The translations under genes and the position numbers were made by a program. A DNA stretch of 13,039 nt from Acanthamoeba lenticulata (Eukaryota; Discosea; Longamoebia; Acanthamoebidae), in contig NAVB01001905.1 in the NCBI GenBank assembly GCA_002179805.1, forward strand, positions 1 through 13,039, written 5' to 3'. Numbering within the stretch: position 1 is the stretch's first letter; each line of letters begins with the position of its first letter. Below are positions 1 through 5,900 of the stretch, piece after piece. A model generated the notes under the pieces. It did no database searches. It was not told the DNA's origin and saw only the letters and a list, made by a program, of their open reading frames with translations.

Positions 1-2561
1 GCCTCTTCACCTACCACGGCCCAACTCGATCCTCTGGCGCCTCCATAGACTTCCTCAACACATGCGTTGGGGCCGGCTGCATCACGACTACCTCTAGCTC
101 CGACGAGGGTACGCGCTCAACCTCGCGTCGCCATTTATTCTATATATCTATATATATACATATATATACACAAATTCAATAATTGCAATTACATTTTCTT
201 ATGACTTTGATACTGATCCTCTGACGCAGGTGGTATCATCGGTGGCCTCGTTGGCGGAGTGGGAGGCGCTCTGTTCTTTCTTCTTCTGCTCATCTTGCTG
301 CTTCTCGTGCTGCTGGTCCTGCGGCGGCGGAACAAGCACAACGAAGAAGAGCTCCTGGCCGACCAGTGGTCCGACGACGGGGAGGTCGACACCAGCGACA
401 CGGACTCCACGTCCTTGGAGCGCCGCAGCTCGGATAGCTACCTCATACAATCGCTGGTCGACCTCGAGGCTCAGTCCAACCTTTCTGTGGAGCCCAAGCT
501 GCTCACCTTTGGCCTCGGGCCGACCGACAAGTGCCCCGTGGACCGCGAGATACAAGATCAACTGGTGCTTACCAACAACGGGCCGCCGCGCAAGTTCAGG
601 TTCTTCGTCCCGGTAGACAACGACAAGTTTGCGTGCCGGCTGTATCCCGGTAGTGGCGTCCTCAAGCCGGTACCTCTTCCTCCACCCACGCCATGCTGCT
701 TCGACAAGCAAGTGCTCATCGTCATCAACGACCAACAATAGGGCAAGAGCGTGACGGTGCACGTCCGTGTGACACTGCTGATGACGACCAACATTGACCG
801 CAAGATCAAGTTTGATATAGAGGGCGGTGGATCGCACTTGATCACGATTCGGCTTGTGGGCGAACTCTCCACAAAGCTCGACCCCGACGACATCATCACT
901 TCCGACCCCCAGCCAATCGGTAAATTTAGCAGTGCTGGTGCTCGATTAAAAGACTTGAGAGCTCATGCCCGCGGCACACATATCAGGCAAGGGCTCGTTC
1001 GGCACCGTGTACAAGGCGTCGTACAGGGGCCAGGAAGTGGCGGCCAAGGTGCTCAACTCGCAGATGGACAAGAACCTCATCACAGAGTTCCACAAGTGCG
1101 TGCCCCCCAAAGCCCGCGCATGCGCGATGAATACAGTCCGCCCCGCCGTTGGCCTCATCCTGACTTGCCGGGCGCCTCTGCGAGCAGGGAAGTGGAGATG
1201 ATGACGCGGCTGCGGTGCCCGTACGTGCTCAACTTTGTGGGCGCGTCGTTCGTGCCGGGCAAGACGTGCCTCGTCACCGAGCTATGCCCGCACGGATCTG
1301 TGGCTGAGCTCGTGTTCTCCAAGAAGAACTTCAACTACTTGCTCATGCTCAAGGTCTCGCTCGACATGTCCAAGGCCGTCGCCTTCCTACACGCGTACGT
1401 GCTATTCTCCTTGCACTACCTCAAGGATGCGGTGGTCATCACGAGCGTAGCAATGTTAAGTGACACCTGGACTCGGCCACTACACACACAGGAACGACGT
1501 GCTGCACAGGGACGTCAAGCCAGACAACTTCTTGCTCGTGTCGCTCTCGAGCAAGACCTCGGTTTGCTGCAAGATCGCCGACTTTGGCACTTCTCGGTAC
1601 CGAAAGTGAAGAAGTGTTCCCTGTGACTTGGGCCGAATGTCTCTTACCGCGGTGGTGTGCGCAGATCGATCACGCAGGCGCAGGAACTGTTCAACCACAC
1701 GGCCGCGCTGGGCACGCCGCTCTTCATGGCGCCCGAGATCTTTGAGCGCAAGCCCTACTCGGCCGCGATTGACGTCTACTCGTTCGGCATCAGCATGTGG
1801 GTGCTCTACACGCGCAAGGATCCCTACCAGGACTTTAAGCGCCAGTGGGACGTCCCGCGCTACGTGATCAAGGGCAAGCGTCCCCTCATCCCCGAACACT
1901 GCCCCCCAGGCTATGTCGCGGTCATGACCAAGTGCTGGGCGCACAACCCGGAGGACCGGTGCGCCGCCACACAACCAATCGCAGCCTTTTTTTGGACTTG
2001 AAGCTTCCTTCGTCCGCTCACGCTTGATGAATGAATGGTGCGAACGTGATTCACACAGGCCCCCGATGGCCGAGGTGGTGAAGGAGCTTGAGAAGCTGTT
2101 CAACCAGGAGCGGACGCTCAAGCGCGAGGACACCCCGCTCAGCCCGCTCAACGCAAAGAGGCGCGCCACGGGAGGCCCGGCCCCGACGATGATCACCCGC
2201 AAGAGAAACCAGACGGGAGAGGGCCTCGATGAGGAAGCGACCAGCGAGGGAGACGAAGATGAGGAAGAAGTGGAGAACAAGAAGAAGCGCAGTTCGCGCA
2301 CGTGGGAGGGCGGCGGTAACCTCGTTCATCCCAACAGCAGCACCACTGTTCCCGTACGCTGTCCTCTTTCTCCTCCGCCTCTCTGCCTGCCATACGTTTG
2401 CTCACGCCGTTGTGTCCCAACAACAGCTGGACATCTCGTCGGAGGAGGAAGACGAAGAGGATGATGATTACTCCGGAGACACCGAGGGCGAAGCCGACTA
2501 TTCGTCCGCCTCCTCGTCCGGCGGCAGGACGCCCAAGAAGGGAAAGGACAAGCGGTCCTAA
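1..2561 (+). CDS. Receptor-like protein kinase: DOMON (partial) - TM - MSP-like - TKL kinase, 5' end missing
   Basis: Probable single-pass surface receptor with a cytoplasmic kinase. My exon model is 3-108, 230-669, 742-919, 987-1095, 1188-1394, 1492-1596, 1665-1958, 2059-2353, 2427-2561, all GT-AG, giving 622 residues with the start outside the window. The first exon encodes the end of a DOMON-like domain (TYHGPTRSS...FLNTC). A Gly-zipper transmembrane helix (about 232-327) follows, then a basic stop-transfer RRR and a conserved LLADQWSDD patch. The MSP-like domain spans about 478-905. The kinase has GKGSFGTV, VAAK, KEVEMM (helix C Glu), HRDVKPDN, DFG, MAPE and DVYSFG, so it should be active and TKL-like. 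The tail is acidic and then basic, ending GKDKRS. It is a tandem paralogue of the gene at 2982 but has three extra introns (109-229, 670-741, 1597-1664). The ectodomain upstream is probably peroxidase-like as in the neighbour (inference). The last splice (2354-2426) is the least certain. Confidence 0.85.
141..172. repeat. TA/CA microsatellite in an intron of the first receptor gene
   Basis: An alternating TATATA/TACATATATATACACA run sits within the 121-bp intron 109-229. This intron is absent from the neighbouring paralogue. Its base composition contrasts strongly with the GC-rich exons. Confidence 0.85.
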
Positions 2562-2981
2562 TAAGCCCCTCCTGGTGGCCGATGATGAGCCCCTGCCTAA
2601 GCCCCAAAAGGCCAAAGGGGGGTTCAGGAGCGCGGTCGTTTTTCTTTATTGTACTTGTATTGGACAAAACGATGTCAACCGCATCATCCCAGACCCCGCC
2701 AGTTGCGGTTCACACTGCGCCACCGTCATGGCCGCAGAAGGAGCCCGGAGTGGTCGGGCGTTTGAGGTTCTCTCGTGGTAGTGGCGGATATTGCCGGCGG
2801 AGTAAAGTGCCGGCCAACCGGCTGGTTTGGTTTATGGGTCCGGTTGCGGTACCTCGCTTGCGGACAGTCCGCTTATCTTCACTCAACCGAACGTGTGACC
2901 GGCCTGAAGCATCTTCTTCTTCGTTATCTTCTTCGGCACAGTATCCGCTGAGAGAAGGTGAACAAAAAGCGAATTGAGGAA
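2562..2981. other. Intergenic region between the tandem receptor-kinase genes
   Basis: These 420 bp must hold the 3' end of the first receptor gene and the promoter of the second. No convincing gene lies here. There is no AATAAA on the + strand; a T-rich stretch at 2639-2660 is the likeliest 3'-end region. A cluster of GCCGG/CCGG elements occurs at about 2790-2850. A pyrimidine-rich CTTCTTCTTCG stretch (about 2908-2936) sits just before the second gene's ATG. No recognisable TATA box. Confidence 0.5.
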
Positions 2982-5900
2982 ATGCTCCGCTCACTCGGGT
3001 CGGTTGCTCTCATCCTCTTCTGCATCTCTTTCCTTTGCAGCCCCCATCTTTCCTGGGCTGTAGACCCCGGACTGCAGGGCGAGTATGGGTCCACCGATGA
3101 CCTTACGCGCAGCGTCACCGGTACCTTTTTGCATCCTCCCCTCCCTCTCTTCTCTTTTCTTCTCTTCCTTTCCTGTGCCCTGGTATGACCTACCAGTCGC
3201 TTACAACGAAGCTGCACCTGGCGGTGGCAGGTGTCAATGTGAGCGAGCTCAACCCCAACATCAACTCCCTCTTCGCGCCGTACCGCAATGGTGTGTTTAG
3301 CATTTTCATTTCATTTTCTTTTTTTAATCGCACACGTGGGCACTGACACCCCGACCTGTGTGCTGTGCACACTGTTCCTTTTGAAAGAACTGATCCCCAA
3401 GGCCTACACGGATAACATCTCGGCGCCGCCTCGGAGCAACGGGCCCAGCGCGAGGAACATCAGTAACCTGCTCTTCTCTCGCTTCCCCGGTACATCCTCC
3501 AAACCACGAGAGAAAGGCCTCGGCCCTGAAGAGGCTGATGGTTTTCCGACTTGGCAGGACGCAACACGCTGCAGACCAATGATCTGCAAACCATCTGGGG
3601 CCAGCTCACCGTGCTAGACATCTGCAACACTGTCCGAGGTGCGCAGTGCTCTTCTTTCGCCCAGCGCGCCCTGGCTCCTCTCGAGCACACTCGATTCTGA
3701 CCGAGGGCATGCGCCTTCTTCCCTCCAGGCATCCAGTTCCGCGACGCCTACTCGTTCTTGCGAGCGCCTGCGCCCGGCGAGTCTCCTGCGCCGTACGAAC
3801 TCGAATACTTTGACATTCTCGTCCCCATCGGTGCGTTCTTGTGCTGTGGTGGTTGTTGTTGTGGTGGTGGTGAGCCATGAAGAGGAGGAGGCATGACGTT
3901 AACGCGCAACTGTGTGCATTCTTCAGATGACATCTACTACAATCCCACGGCCAACGCCTCACAGGGCTGCACGCTGACGCGGTCGGCGCCCCATCCGTCA
4001 ACCTTCTTCAACCCCACCGCGACACGGAACCAGTTCATGGACATCACGGGCTGGATCGACGGCTCCTGGCTCTACGGGTAACAACTCACTCCAAACCCAA
4101 CCCCAACCAGGGGATCCCCTCGTGGCCCTTCTCCTCTAATGATCATCCATGTGGGCCTCACGCTTGTTACTGCAGCTCATTTGGCGTGCCGGAGGATCCC
4201 AACACGCCCTTCAGCTACAACCAGATTCGCATGCGCGACGGTCCGAACACCTCCTCTCTGTGGTCCTTCCTGATTTGACGTGTCATCTCATCACGGCATG
4301 TGTTGTGTTAACTTACGCAGGGAATGGCAATTTCATGTGCGAACTCAACAACGACTACTGGATGGACGCCCATAGTGTAAGCGTTCCCGTCTCTCTTGCT
4401 CGCTCTTCCTCCGCAGCTGTGTGCGCTGACGTGCGAGTCTGGTGCAGCTCGAAGTGACGTTCATTCCGGAGACGCTGCTGGGCGAGCGCATCTGGAAGAT
4501 GCGCGGCGATCTGCGCACCAACAAGACCCCCGACCTCATCGCCCTCACCGAGGTCTTTGGCCTCGAGCACAACCGCCTGTGCGGCGAGTTTCGCGCGGCC
4601 CACGCTGACTGGTCCGAGAAGCGGCTCTTCGAAGAGTCGCGCAAGTGGGTGATCGCGTATCTGCAGAAGATCACCACGCGCGAGTGGCTCGCCGCCGACA
4701 TGGGCGCTCCCCTCAACTCGACCACCTACAGCCAGAGTGCGTGCCCCCGTTCTCTCCCAGCGCTGGCCCATTGCGACAACGCTCCGCCGGACATAGGGAC
4801 TCATATAACTGGACGCGTTTGGTTTGACGATACGCGCAGATGGATACGATCCCACGGTGGACGCGGGCATGGAGAACTTTTTCTGCTCGGTGGCCATGCG
4901 CTACGGCCACTCGGCGGCCAATTCGCAGGTGTTCCTGGCCGACGACGACTACAAGCAGAGCACCCTCGGCAACATCCTCGTCCGCGACTGGTTCTTGTGT
5001 GTTGCCTCTTCCCGTCCCGACGTTCTTCGCGCCTTCGACCGGAAAGACTCACTCTGTGTTTGCGCGTCGGTTTAGCCAGACGAAGAAGATCGTGAACGAC
5101 ACGCCGGGCATGGTGGAGGACCTTCTCCGCGGTCTTTCCGTCCAGCGGCAAGGCGAGGTCGACATCTCGTTCGTCGACGATCTGTACGTCGTCGTTTTTT
5201 TTTTTTAATCATGAAAACACATCAATCACACTTGTGATGACCTGCTGGTGTGCTTGTCTCGTCCTCGCACCGTCCATACACAGGCGCAACTACATGTTCT
5301 CGTCGCCCACATGGAACCAGTTCCTCAATCCGGGGCCCGACATCATCTGTGGCGACTTGCCGGCCACCAACATCCAGCGCGCTCGGTACGGGATCGATTC
5401 CTTGTGACGCATTTTTGATTTTGTCTTACGCGGGGGCATCACACGGCGGCAGTGACCACGGCATGCCCGACTACAACACGGCGCGCACGAGGCTCGGCCT
5501 GGCCCCCATCACCAGCTGGGCGGACCTCACCGATGACGTCGATATCCAAGTGCGTGCCCCCCCCCCCAAAGCCTCCCAAGGCCCAAGTGGCTGATGCGAT
5601 GGATTCCGCAGAACATCCTCGCGTCGCTCTACGCCAACGTCAATGAACTCGATCCCTACGTTGGGGGCCTCCTTGAACGTACGTTGTCGCTTCTGCACCA
5701 TCGACCGCATTGTCAAAATGATGATTTCCTTGGGCTGACGCCCCACAATGCAGCGCACGTGATCGGCGCCAGTGTTGGTGAGCTGTTCTACACGGTGATC
5801 ATGGACCAGTTCGAACGGCTGCGTGACGGCGATCGCTTCTGGTACGAGCGCAAGGGCATGTTCTCCGATGCCGAGCTGGCCGCCATCCACAACACCGTAC

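Noticed and set aside
751..1626. A single 291-codon frame across the MSP and kinase region of the first gene
   Set aside because: It reads through several introns; the middle part loses the kinase glycine loop and HRD motif, which are restored only by splicing as modelled.
2582..2994. Small open frames on both strands between the two receptor genes
   Set aside because: Low-complexity products with no homology pattern, overlapping each other and the second gene's start; better explained as UTR and promoter.
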